Shown: piece by piece, positions 33,442 through 41,533 of the stretch | Layout: each line of letters begins with the position of its first letter | Position numbering within the stretch: the stretch's first letter is position 1 | The notes under the pieces: model-generated | Databases searched by the model: none | The model's input: only the letters and a program-made list of their open reading frames with translations | Told to the model about the DNA's origin: nothing | Position numbers and translations under genes: made by a program | Assembly: GCF_000243095.1 (NCBI RefSeq) | Contig: NZ_AHJE01000093.1 | Coordinates: 1 to 59,260, forward strand | DNA from: Cupriavidus basilensis OR16 | Lineage (GTDB): Bacteria; Pseudomonadota; Gammaproteobacteria; Burkholderiales; Burkholderiaceae | DNA: 59,260 bases | Reading direction: 5' to 3'

Positions 33442-35069
33442 AAGACAAGGACTTCAAGGCCCAGATCGCGGCCCTCGCGGAAAGCCTGCGCCGCAAGATC
33501 GAGAGCGAGGTTATGGGCTTCGAGCCCGGCGAGGCGGCCGCGGCCGAGCGGCGCGAGCGCGTCGACGGCGGCGACCTGGAGTACTTCGCCCGGACGTACT
33601 TCCCGCACTACGTTAAGCACGAGAACAGCAAGCTCCACGACTACCTGTACAAGCGCCTGCCGCAGATCGCCGGTACCGGCGCGCGCGAGGCGATCGCCGC
33701 GCCCCGCGGCAATGCCAAGTCGACGGTGGTCACCCAGATCTACACCGTCTGGCGTGTGGTGACCGGTCGCGCCTGGTATCCCTGCATCGTCATGGACGCC
33801 TTCGAGCAGGCCGCCGAGATGCTGGAGGCCATCAAGGCCGAGCTCGAGTTCAACCCGCGCCTGGCGAACGACTTCCCGGCCCACTGTGGCCAGGGCAAGG
33901 TCTGGCGCTCTGGCGTCGCTGTGACGCCGTCTGGCGTCAAGCTGGAGGCCTTCGGCTCCGGCAAGAAGATCCGCGGCCGCCGGCACGGCCCGCACCGTCC
34001 CGACTGGGTGGTGCTCGACGACGTGGAAAACGACGAGAACGTCGAGAGTCCCCAGCAGCGCGACAAGCTGGAGCGCTGGATCGACCGGTCGGTGCTGTCC
34101 CTGGGCAGCACCGACGACACCATGGACGTGGTGTTCATTGGCACGATCCTGCACTACGACTCGGTGCTGGCGCGCAAGCTGCGGCACCCGCTATGGAGCC
34201 ACCGGATCTTCAAGTCGATTCTGGAATGGCCCAGCGACATGGCGTTGTGGGACCGCTGGGAGGAGATCCTCCTTAACGCCCCCACCAAGGACGAAGGCGA
34301 AGCCATGGGCCGCGCCTTCTACGAGTTGCACCAGGTCGACATGGATGCCGGTGCTGTGGTGCTCTGGCCGGCCGGTCAGCCGCTGTACAAACTCATGGTT
34401 AAGCGCGCGCGCGACGGCCATGATGCCTTCGACAGCGAGCAGCAGAACGACCCGTCGACTGGCGCCGATGCCCCGTTCGCCAACAGCGTCCACTTTTGGG
34501 TCAATCGCCTGGCGCACTGGATCTTTTACGGCGCCTGCGATCCGTCTCTCGGCAAGTCGGGTGGTAGCCGGGATCCGTCGGCCATTGGCATCGGTGGTCT
34601 GAATCGGGAGACCGGTGTGCTTGACGTGGTTGAGGCGCAGATCCGCAAGCGACTGCCCGACCGGATCATCGAGGACATCATCAAGCTCCACGACGAGTAT
34701 CGCTGCCAGGTGTGGGTGATCGAGGCGGTCCAGTTCCAAGAGTTCCTGCGGACGGAACTGGTTAAGCGCAGCGCCGCGCGCGGCATCGCGGTACCGGCAC
34801 GCGCAGTTACCCCGCATACGGACAAGATCCTGCGGATCGAATCGCTGCAGCCGCACATGGCAAACGGCGTGATCCGGTTGCACATCAGCCAGCACACCTT
34901 GATCCAGCAGTTCAAGCACTTCCCGAAGGCGGACCACGACGACGGGCCGGACATGGTGCAGATGCTGTGGATGGCGGCTCAGAGCGGTATCTACCGCACT
35001 TCCGTGACTTCGGCCGGTCGCCGCGTCAGCGGCGGCCGCATGGCCGACTACACCAACATGAACTCGTGA
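33438..35069 (+). CDS. Terminase large subunit (Mu gp28-like)
   Basis: 543 aa DNA-packaging motor. The ATPase domain has a Walker-A-like IAAPRGNAKSTVVTQIYTVW (about 92-111) and a Walker B PDWVVLDDVEND. The C-terminal RNase H-like nuclease starts at FYGACDPSLGKSGGSRDPSA, with a further acidic region VWVIEAVQFQEF. GTG 33438 overlaps the preceding stop. No frame damage. It would need the broken DUF1804 partner for normal packaging. Confidence 0.92.
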   Translation: MKDKDFKAQIAALAESLRRKIESEVMGFEPGEAAAAERRERVDGGDLEYFARTYFPHYVKHENSKLHDYLYKRLPQIAGTGAREAIAAPRGNAKSTVVTQIYTVWRVVTGRAWYPCIVMDAFEQAAEMLEAIKAELEFNPRLANDFPAHCGQGKVWRSGVAVTPSGVKLEAFGSGKKIRGRRHGPHRPDWVVLDDVENDENVESPQQRDKLERWIDRSVLSLGSTDDTMDVVFIGTILHYDSVLARKLRHPLWSHRIFKSILEWPSDMALWDRWEEILLNAPTKDEGEAMGRAFYELHQVDMDAGAVVLWPAGQPLYKLMVKRARDGHDAFDSEQQNDPSTGADAPFANSVHFWVNRLAHWIFYGACDPSLGKSGGSRDPSAIGIGGLNRETGVLDVVEAQIRKRLPDRIIEDIIKLHDEYRCQVWVIEAVQFQEFLRTELVKRSAARGIAVPARAVTPHTDKILRIESLQPHMANGVIRLHISQHTLIQQFKHFPKADHDDGPDMVQMLWMAAQSGIYRTSVTSAGRRVSGGRMADYTNMNS

Positions 35070-35076
35070 GCGTTAA

Positions 35077-36579
35077 ATGAGCGACCAGGACAACCCGAAA
35101 TCGCAGCAGCCTGTGATGCACCAGGTCGCGCACGTGCTGCGCGACCCGTTCCAGGCGTTCTACTTGAACCTGATGCGGGCCGACGACTCGACGCTCGCCA
35201 CCCGCGGCGGCGGCGCCGGGTTGCGCATCTACGACGAGATCGAGCGCGACTGCCATGCCTACAGCGTGCTCCAGAAGCGCAAGATGGCCGTCGTCTCCCG
35301 GCCATGGTTTATCGAACCGGCCAGCAGCAGCCGCCTCGACAAGAAGGCGGCAGACATCGTTAAGGAAAACATCACCGCCATCCAGTTCGACCGGATCTGC
35401 GTCGACCTGCTTGATGCCGTGCTCAAGGGGTACTCCGTCGGCGAGATCATCTGGGACGTCCAGGGCAGCGAGATCCGGGCCCAGGATGTGATGGCGCGCG
35501 AGCAGAAGCGCTTTGTCTTCGACGTCGACTACAAGCCACGCCTCATCACGCTGGAGAACATGCTGGAGGGCGAAGAGCTCCCTGAGCGCAAGTTCATCAT
35601 CCACCGATTCGGCAGCAAGGTCGGCAACCCGTACGGCCTGGGCCTGGGAACCCGTCTGTTCTGGCCGGTCTTCTTCAAGCGCCAGGGTATCCAGTTTTGG
35701 CTCACCTTCTGCGACAAGTTCGGCTCGCCCACGGCCGTCGGGACGTATCCCCAGGGCACCAGCGAACCGGACCAGGACCGCCTGATCGCGTCGCTGCAGT
35801 CGATCGCCACCGACTCGGCGATCGCCGTGCCCCAGGGCATGGAGGTTAAATTGCTCGAGGCCGCGAAGAGCGGCTCGGTGACCACCTACGAGCAGCTCTG
35901 CCGCTATATGGACGGCGAGATCTCCAAGGCGACCCTGGGGGAGACCCTGTCGACCGAGCTGCGCGGAGGCGGCAGCCTGGCCGCCAGTCGCACGCACAAC
36001 GAGGTCCGGCTCGAGCTCGTACAGGCCGACGCGGACCTGCTGACCGACTCGCTGGCCTGCACACTGATCCGCTGGCTCGTCGAGTACAACTGCCCCGGCG
36101 CTGGCGTGCCGGCGGTGCGCCGCGATGTGCGGCCCGCCGAAGACCTGGCCGTCCGCGCCGGGCGCGACGTGCGCATCAAATCGCTCGGCTTCAAGCCCAC
36201 GATGGATTACATCCAGGAGGTCTACGGCGAGGGCTGGGAAGTGGATCCGGCCGCAGCGCGCGCCGCTGCCCCTGCGGATCCGGGGAACCTGGATGGTGAC
36301 CTGGCATTTGCGGAAGGCACGACCTTCGCAGACCAGAAGGCACTGGATGACGCCATCGCCGAGCTCGGCGGCGCACCCACCGAAGCACTCAAGGCGCTCC
36401 TGGCCCCGGCGCTCAAGGCCATCCAGGAGGCAGCCACGCCCGACGAGGCCATGGACGCGCTGCTCGAGGCGTACCCGAATCTTTCGACCGCCCAGCTCGA
36501 AGCCGTGCTGGCCAAGGCGTTCTTCGTAAGCGACCTGTGGGGCATGCTGTCCCGTCAGAGCCAGGTGGTGGGCGCATGA
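35077..36579 (+). CDS. Portal protein, DUF935 family (Mu gp29-like)
   Basis: 500 aa. Typical DUF935 features: HVLRDPFQAFYLNLMRADDS, the conserved CHAYSVLQKRKMAVVSRPW block, KGYSVGEIIWDVQG and GNPYGLGLGTRLFWPVFFKR. The C-terminus is acidic and Ala-rich and may bind scaffold or gpF. It forms the dodecameric portal vertex. The ATG lies within GTTAAATG, 7 bp after the terminase stop. Confidence 0.92.
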   Translation: MSDQDNPKSQQPVMHQVAHVLRDPFQAFYLNLMRADDSTLATRGGGAGLRIYDEIERDCHAYSVLQKRKMAVVSRPWFIEPASSSRLDKKAADIVKENITAIQFDRICVDLLDAVLKGYSVGEIIWDVQGSEIRAQDVMAREQKRFVFDVDYKPRLITLENMLEGEELPERKFIIHRFGSKVGNPYGLGLGTRLFWPVFFKRQGIQFWLTFCDKFGSPTAVGTYPQGTSEPDQDRLIASLQSIATDSAIAVPQGMEVKLLEAAKSGSVTTYEQLCRYMDGEISKATLGETLSTELRGGGSLAASRTHNEVRLELVQADADLLTDSLACTLIRWLVEYNCPGAGVPAVRRDVRPAEDLAVRAGRDVRIKSLGFKPTMDYIQEVYGEGWEVDPAAARAAAPADPGNLDGDLAFAEGTTFADQKALDDAIAELGGAPTEALKALLAPALKAIQEAATPDEAMDALLEAYPNLSTAQLEAVLAKAFFVSDLWGMLSRQSQVVGA

Positions 36580-36782
36580 AGATCGACAGCCACGCGATCC
36601 TTGCGCAGGTCCGGGCCAACCAGGCGGCATTGAAAGGCTGCCCGGGCCCGCACGACTTTTCAGTCAACACCGAGCCGCAGCGGCTCGGCGGCCGCTGGCG
36701 TTGCACCAGGTGCGGCGGCGAGGTCGACTTCCTCGCCCGCCACTGGTATCAGAACGGCCTGGTCGACGGGGGCAAGTCGTGA
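36576..36782 (+). CDS. Small zinc-ribbon protein in the head operon
   Basis: 68 aa, ATGA overlap with the portal gene and GTGA overlap with gpF. A Cys at residue 22 (GCPGPHDF) and a CTRCGGEVDF motif give three cysteines plus a histidine for zinc binding. No known homologue comes to mind. Tight coupling supports expression; its role may be in gene control or head assembly. Confidence 0.6.
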   Translation: MKIDSHAILAQVRANQAALKGCPGPHDFSVNTEPQRLGGRWRCTRCGGEVDFLARHWYQNGLVDGGKS

Positions 36783-38074
36783 CGCGCGGCGCCGTCGACC
36801 TGGCGCATGCCTTCGGCCTGGAGCCCGAAGAGGCCGTTAAATACTTCGAGAGCAAGGGCTACGCGATCACCTGGGGCTGGCGCGACCTCTGGCAGCAAGC
36901 CCAGGCCAAGGCCTTCACCGTCGCCGGCGTGACCCAGGTTGACGTGCTGCAGGACATCCGCGGGGAACTGGACAAGGCCATCAAGGGCGGCACGACCTTT
37001 GCCGACTTCCGGGCGAACCTGCAGCCGATGCTCGAGCGTAAGGGCTGGTGGGGAAAGCTGGCCCAGACGGATCTTGAGACAGGCGAGATGGCCGGCAAGG
37101 GGCTCACACCGCGGCGCCTGCAGACGATCTTCCAGACCAATGTGCAGACCAGCTACATGGCCGGCCACTACCGCACCATGATGGCGAACGTTGCTGACAG
37201 ACCGCACTGGAAGTATGTCGCGATCCTGGACGGCCGCACGCGTCCGGCGCATCGGCTCCTGCATGGCCGGGTGTTCCGCTATGACGATCCGTTCTGGGAT
37301 GCGTTCTACCCGCCCAACGGCTTCAACTGCCGTTGCCGCGTCGACGCGCTCGACCGCGCTGACTTGGTCGACGGCAACCTGGTCGAGTCCAGTAGCGAAG
37401 GGCGGCTCACCACCGTCGATATCCCGCGGTCACGGCGCGATCGGCAGCCGGTGGAGGTGACGGGGTACCGCGACCCGGTGTCGGGCAAGACAATCGCACC
37501 GGATCCGGGCTGGAGCTACAACCCTGGGAAGAGCTGGGTACGGCCGTTCACGCCGGAACGGCTGGACGCACTGCCGAGCACCTTCCCACGCAGCATGCCG
37601 CTGCCGCCTCTGCCGCCGGCGGCGACGCTCGAGGGCGCCAAGATCCTGCCACCTGGTCAGCCACCCCAGCAGTATGCCGAGGCGTTCCTGCGCATGTTCG
37701 GTGCGGACAAGGACAAGGCGGTGGTCTATCGGGACGTCGTCGGCAACGAGTTGCAGATCAACGCCGGCCTCTTCCAGACCGGCGCGGGCAAGTGGAAGGT
37801 CGCCGGCGACAATGCCAGCGCCGGCGAGCTGCTCGCCACGGCCGCCATGGACCCGGATGAGATCTGGGTAGACTGGGACACCAGGTCGGCGGCAGGCCGC
37901 CTGGTGCGCCGGTATGTCCGCGAGCTGGATACCGACGAAGGCCAGCGCGGTCTTGCCGTGCTCGAGTATGGCCCCACGGGCTGGACCGGCGCGGTGCTGT
38001 TTCCGGCCAAGTCTGCTGGCGAGGCTTCGCCCGAGGCACAGCGCCGCGGCTACCTTCTATATAAGCGTCAATAG
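36779..38074 (+). CDS. gpF-like head morphogenesis protein fused to a nuclease-like domain
   Basis: 431 aa from GTG 36779. Residues about 20-210 are the Phage_Mu_F (minor head) domain: GWRDLWQQAQAKAFTVAGVT, IFQTNVQTSYMAGHYRTMMA, RPHWKYVAILDGRTRPAH and the Cys motif FYPPNGFNCRCRVDAL. A Pro-rich linker (about 285-300) leads to a C-terminal 140-residue domain (VVYRDVVGNELQINAGLFQT, MDPDEIWVDWD, VRRYVRELD, GLAVLEYGPTGWTGAVLFPA). This resembles the phage Barnase-EndoU-ColicinE5/D-RelE-like nuclease domains (PBECR2 type) known from such fusions. The extra domain may act on RNA in the infected cell or on competing phages; activity is inferred. Confidence 0.87.
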   Translation: MTRGAVDLAHAFGLEPEEAVKYFESKGYAITWGWRDLWQQAQAKAFTVAGVTQVDVLQDIRGELDKAIKGGTTFADFRANLQPMLERKGWWGKLAQTDLETGEMAGKGLTPRRLQTIFQTNVQTSYMAGHYRTMMANVADRPHWKYVAILDGRTRPAHRLLHGRVFRYDDPFWDAFYPPNGFNCRCRVDALDRADLVDGNLVESSSEGRLTTVDIPRSRRDRQPVEVTGYRDPVSGKTIAPDPGWSYNPGKSWVRPFTPERLDALPSTFPRSMPLPPLPPAATLEGAKILPPGQPPQQYAEAFLRMFGADKDKAVVYRDVVGNELQINAGLFQTGAGKWKVAGDNASAGELLATAAMDPDEIWVDWDTRSAAGRLVRRYVRELDTDEGQRGLAVLEYGPTGWTGAVLFPAKSAGEASPEAQRRGYLLYKRQ

Positions 38075-38085
38075 GGCCATCGACC

Positions 38086-38670
38086 ATGCTCCGCACCACC
38101 GTCCGCACAGACACCCTCGACGGCGCCGCCAAGCGCCTGCAGCAGGTCGCCGCCGACCACTCGCCCATCACCCGCCAGATCGCCGGCATCATGCTGCATG
38201 CCGTCCAGGAGAACTTCCAACAAGGCGGTCGCCCGCGCTGGGCTGGCCTCAAGGCGCCACGGGCCACGCCGGAGCGGGTACGCCGCCACCTCAAGATGGG
38301 TCGCGGCATTCTCGCCAGTGGTGCCTGGAGCATCAAGGTTGCCGGCCGTATCGCTGGTAGCATGAATAGTCACCAGGTGCTCCAGGACACCGGGCGGCTG
38401 GTGAAGTCCATCACCAGCTACAGCGATGCCAACACCGCGGTGGTCGGCACCAACGTCGTCTATGCAGCCATCCACAACTTCGGCGGCAAGACCAAGCCTC
38501 ACGTCATCCGGCCGCGGTACAAGAAGGCGCTCTCCTTCAACGGAATTGTGCGCAAGGCGGTGCGGCACCCTGGCAGCGACATCCCGGCCCGCCCCTTCCT
38601 GACGCTCACGGCGCTCGACGAGGACAAGATCCTCAGTGCCGTGCATAGCTATCTGCTCGGTCTGCTATGA
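38086..38670 (+). CDS. Phage virion morphogenesis protein (Mu gpG-like)
   Basis: 194 aa. Family features: LQQVAADHSPITRQIAGIML, NFQQGGRPRWAGLK, LQDTGRLVKSITSYSDANTA, VVYAAIHNFGG and the C-terminal IPARPFLTLTALDEDKI. In Mu, gpG is thought to join head and tail (tail completion/connector). Last gene of the left head block; an accessory cassette follows. Confidence 0.88.
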   Translation: MLRTTVRTDTLDGAAKRLQQVAADHSPITRQIAGIMLHAVQENFQQGGRPRWAGLKAPRATPERVRRHLKMGRGILASGAWSIKVAGRIAGSMNSHQVLQDTGRLVKSITSYSDANTAVVGTNVVYAAIHNFGGKTKPHVIRPRYKKALSFNGIVRKAVRHPGSDIPARPFLTLTALDEDKILSAVHSYLLGLL

Positions 38671-38830
38671 CTAAGCGTTAAAACACGCTCAGAGCAAAAA
38701 TCCCTCCTTGGGTAGGCGATGGTACGTCCCGGGTTGCGTGGTAGCCTTGGCGGTGGTTAAACATACGGTTAAACCCGATGCGCGAAACGGTCGTGCATCG
38801 CCACCCCGAGAGCCGCAATGTGGAGGGACC
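38671..38830. promoter_or_regulatory. Upstream region of accessory cassette 1 with direct repeats
   Basis: GGTTAAAC occurs twice 12 bp apart (38755-38762 and 38767-38774), a possible operator for a separately controlled cassette. A weak AGCGT/ACGCT hairpin (about 38684-38699) lies after the gpG stop. GGAGGG at 38822-38827 is the ribosome binding site of the next gene. Confidence 0.45.
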
Positions 38831-39208
38831 ATGGAAGTGACGATGAAGCGTGATTGGGAACTTGTTCGCGCAATCCTGACCAAGCTGGAGGAGCAATCAC
38901 CCAACGCCAATGCACTCGACGGCGATAGCTTCCCAGACTACGACTCCTCTGTGGTCGTATATCACTACAGCATCATGGAGCAGGCCGGCTTGATCAGCGC
39001 TCGGATTGACTCGAATATGGACGAGCGTTACTGGTTTGGCTTGGCAATCGCACTGACGTGGCAGGGCCACGAACTCCTGGCGAACATACGCAGCGATACG
39101 GTCTGGACAAAGCTCAAGAAGACCGTCTCGGAAAAGGGCCTTGCGCTCGGCTTCGATGCCATCAAGGCCGCCGCTACGGCCTACATCAAGTCCCAGTTCG
39201 ATAACTGA
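38831..39208 (+). CDS. DUF2513 family protein (accessory cassette 1)
   Basis: 125 aa from ATG 38831, with GGAGGG before it. Matches DUF2513: MKRDWELVRAILTKLEEQSP, a winged-helix-like centre (VVYHYSIMEQAGLISARIDS), ALTWQGHELLANIRSDTVWT and the helix GLALGFDAIKAAATAYIKSQ. The family occurs in phages and genomic islands without known function. It is inserted between gpG and the gpI protease, where Mu has no such gene, and pairs with the next gene. Codon use is more AT-rich than that of flanking structural genes. Confidence 0.75.
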   Translation: MEVTMKRDWELVRAILTKLEEQSPNANALDGDSFPDYDSSVVVYHYSIMEQAGLISARIDSNMDERYWFGLAIALTWQGHELLANIRSDTVWTKLKKTVSEKGLALGFDAIKAAATAYIKSQFDN

Positions 39209-39221
39209 CAGGGCCGAACAG

Positions 39222-39917
39222 ATGATTACACGCATGATCCATCTAAGGCAGCTGGGCAGCGATCCCTGGGTTCTGCCCATCTACACTCGAGCAAACCAGA
39301 CGCAGCAGTACCGGGGACGCGACCCACTACCTGACACGGTAACGAGGCTTGGACTACGGATAACAATGCGTCTTAACCTCTTGCCGAGCCTGATTGGCCG
39401 CCTCAATAGTGATATGGAGCTGCTTCTCGAGCAGGCGAGAGGAGCGATGCAGCCTGAGCATGTTTTCACGCCCAGGCACCAAGATGCTATTGCTCTTCAA
39501 GTTGACGACCACCTTAAGTACCTGGTGATCTGCAACCTGCACGCGTTTGTCTCTGAGCTGGACGCCTGCATGGACCATATGAAGCAATTCATGGAAACCG
39601 TCCACGATTATGTCGGCCAGCCGATAGACGACCTCAAACGCAAAGAGATCATCAACGGCTGGATGGCAGCCGACGGCATTGACCCAAAATGGGTTGTGCG
39701 CCTCGCTGGCGCGAGGAACTATGTTGCTCACACTGGCCCCCTTTACCTGGGCATCGACATCAGCAACGAGCCGTGGGATCTTCTATTGCTCAAGGACAAC
39801 GTCGCTATTCCAACGCCCAAGCAGTGCTTCCGCCTCACAGAACTCGACAGGATTGCCAGAGGTTTCACTGCATGCAAGGCTGCGCTTCAGCGGCACCTAA
39901 TGACTTTGCTTAGCTAG
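39222..39917 (+). CDS. Unknown protein with RX4H (HEPN-like) motif (accessory cassette 1)
   Basis: 231 aa from ATG 39222, 13 bp after the DUF2513 gene. All-helical, no signal peptide or membrane segment. Conserved-looking blocks: DHLKYLVICNLHAFVSELDA, KRKEIINGWMAADGIDPKW and LAGARNYVAHTGP. The last contains Arg-Asn-Tyr-Val-Ala-His, the RN(X)3H pattern of HEPN ribonucleases and toxins, in a helical context as expected. Overall similarity to a known HEPN family was not recognised, so nuclease activity is inference from one motif. It probably forms a two-gene unit with its neighbour. Confidence 0.6.
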   Translation: MITRMIHLRQLGSDPWVLPIYTRANQTQQYRGRDPLPDTVTRLGLRITMRLNLLPSLIGRLNSDMELLLEQARGAMQPEHVFTPRHQDAIALQVDDHLKYLVICNLHAFVSELDACMDHMKQFMETVHDYVGQPIDDLKRKEIINGWMAADGIDPKWVVRLAGARNYVAHTGPLYLGIDISNEPWDLLLLKDNVAIPTPKQCFRLTELDRIARGFTACKAALQRHLMTLLS

Positions 39918-39946
39918 TTCCGGTCGCGGCCACCTGGCCTGTGACC

Positions 39947-39989
39947 GAACCCGTTCTAGCTGATCCGCTGCGCCGCCAGTCTCGATACT
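39947..39989 (+). promoter_or_regulatory. Predicted late promoter before gpI
   Basis: GACCGAACCCGTTC (39943-39956) with GATACT at 39984-39989 as possible -10. GCCGCCAG/CTGGCGGC form a hairpin ending next to the gpI ATG. Counterpart of Mu PI. The gene downstream lacks a Shine-Dalgarno sequence. Confidence 0.58.
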
Positions 39990-39995
39990 GGCGGC

Positions 39996-41159
39996 ATGAC
40001 CAAAGCCCTCCATATCTTCAAGACCGGTACGCACACCTCCATGGAGGGTGCGGCGCTCTCGTTTTCGGAGAGCGACCTGGCGGCCACCGCGGCGGCCTAC
40101 GACCCCGCGGTGCACGAGGCCCCCATCTGCGTGGGCCACCCCAAGCACGATCTGCCTGCCTACGGCTGGATCAAAAGCATCGCCGCCAAGCCTGACGGCC
40201 TGTTCGCGGAAGAGCAGCAGCTCGATCCGGCGTTCGCGGAGATGCGCGAGGCCGGTCGCTTCAAGAAGATCTCGGCTTCCTTCTACGCCCCAGACTCGGC
40301 CAGCAATCCCAAGCCCGGCGTCTGGTATCTGCGCCACGTCGCCTTCCTGGGTGCCCAGCCACCCGCCGTTAAGGGGCTGCGCAACCCGCAGTTCGCCGAC
40401 GGCGAGCAGGGCGTAGTGACTGTCGATTTTGCCGATTGGGACGATGTGGTCAATGCCGGCCTGTGGCGCCGGATGCGCGACTGGTTCATCGGCCGCTTCG
40501 GCCTGGACGAAGCTGACAAGGTCATCCCCGACTACCAGATCGCCTCCCTCGAGGAGGCAGCCCGCCGCGAAGACATGGATACCGGCATCGGCATCCCGCC
40601 CTCGTTCACCGAACACCACCAGCAGGAGAGATCCGTGATGCAACCCGATCAGGCCGCCATCCTGGCCGCCGAGAAATCCGCCCGCGAGGCCGCCGAGGCC
40701 AAGCTCAAGCACGCCAACGACCAGTTGGCCGCCTTCGCGGAAGCCGAAAAGAAACGTGTCGCCGAGGGCCGCCTGGCTGACGCCACCAGCTTCGCTGACC
40801 AGCAGGTTAAGGAAGGCCGGATCCTCCCGGCCGAGCGGAACACCGTGATCGCCGTGCTGACCGCCGTGCCCGCCGGCACCGAAGCCAGCTTCGGCGAGGG
40901 CGACCGCGCGGTTAAGGGTGACCCCGCCGCGCTGCTCAAGGGCCTGCTCGAAAAGATGCCCGCCCGCGTCACCTTCGGCGAAGCCGCCCGCGCTGACAAC
41001 ACCGGCGCTCCGGCTCCGGCCGCCGGCGTATCGCTGCCGCCTGGTGCGAACGTCGACCCCGTCCGCCTCGAGCTGCACAACAAGGCCGTCGCCTACGCCG
41101 AATCCAAGGGCGTCGACTACGCCACGGCCGCTTCCATCGTTTCCCAGCAAGGAGCCTGA
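39996..41159 (+). CDS. Phage protease/scaffold (Mu gpI-like)
   Basis: 387 aa. The N-terminal protease region (about 1-140) includes HEAPICVGHPKHDLPAYGWI, FKKISASFYAPDSASN and GVWYLRHVAFLGAQPPAVKG, as in Mu gpI/Z. The C-terminal part is a charged Ala/Lys/Glu scaffold helix (AAEKSAREAAEAKLKHANDQ). In Mu a shorter in-frame product (Z) acts as scaffold; here the internal ATG at 40638 after AGGAGAGATCCGTG would give such a product (MQPDQAAIL start). Preceded by a late-promoter motif and hairpin, without a ribosome binding site. Confidence 0.85.
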   Translation: MTKALHIFKTGTHTSMEGAALSFSESDLAATAAAYDPAVHEAPICVGHPKHDLPAYGWIKSIAAKPDGLFAEEQQLDPAFAEMREAGRFKKISASFYAPDSASNPKPGVWYLRHVAFLGAQPPAVKGLRNPQFADGEQGVVTVDFADWDDVVNAGLWRRMRDWFIGRFGLDEADKVIPDYQIASLEEAARREDMDTGIGIPPSFTEHHQQERSVMQPDQAAILAAEKSAREAAEAKLKHANDQLAAFAEAEKKRVAEGRLADATSFADQQVKEGRILPAERNTVIAVLTAVPAGTEASFGEGDRAVKGDPAALLKGLLEKMPARVTFGEAARADNTGAPAPAAGVSLPPGANVDPVRLELHNKAVAYAESKGVDYATAASIVSQQGA

Positions 41160-41161
41160 CC

Positions 41162-41506
41162 GTGAGCCAGCAAGCCAATGCCATCTTCACCCTGTCGGTG
41201 AAGGCCGCCGCAGCCATTGCGGCCCAAACCTTCGTGTCGCCCACGGGCGGCGTCCCGGCCGCTGGCGGCAATGCGCTGGGCGTGGCCAAAACCGATGCCG
41301 CCGCCGGTGACATGGTGGCCGTCGACACCCTGGGTACGGCGGTCGTGATCGCGGGTGCGGCCATCGCCGCCGGCGCCGCCATCGAGGTGGACGGCGCCGG
41401 CCGCGCCATCACCCAGAACGCCGGCAAGACCGTCGGCCGCCTCAAGTCCTCCCAGTCGGCCGGTGCGCTCGGCGACCTGGTCGAGGTGATCCTGATCCCG
41501 AACTGA
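41162..41506 (+). CDS. Head decoration protein (DUF2190-like)
   Basis: 114 aa from GTG 41162. Small beta-rich, Ala/Gly-rich protein with the DUF2190 pattern: KAAAAIAAQTFVSPTGGVPA, GVAKTDAAAGDMVAVDTLGT, then AIEVDGAGRAITQN and a GRLKSSQSAGALGDLVEVIL end. Likely capsid cement between protease and major capsid genes. Confidence 0.8.
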   Translation: MSQQANAIFTLSVKAAAAIAAQTFVSPTGGVPAAGGNALGVAKTDAAAGDMVAVDTLGTAVVIAGAAIAAGAAIEVDGAGRAITQNAGKTVGRLKSSQSAGALGDLVEVILIPN

Positions 41507-41533
41507 TCCACGCTTAACACATAGGAGTCGTCT

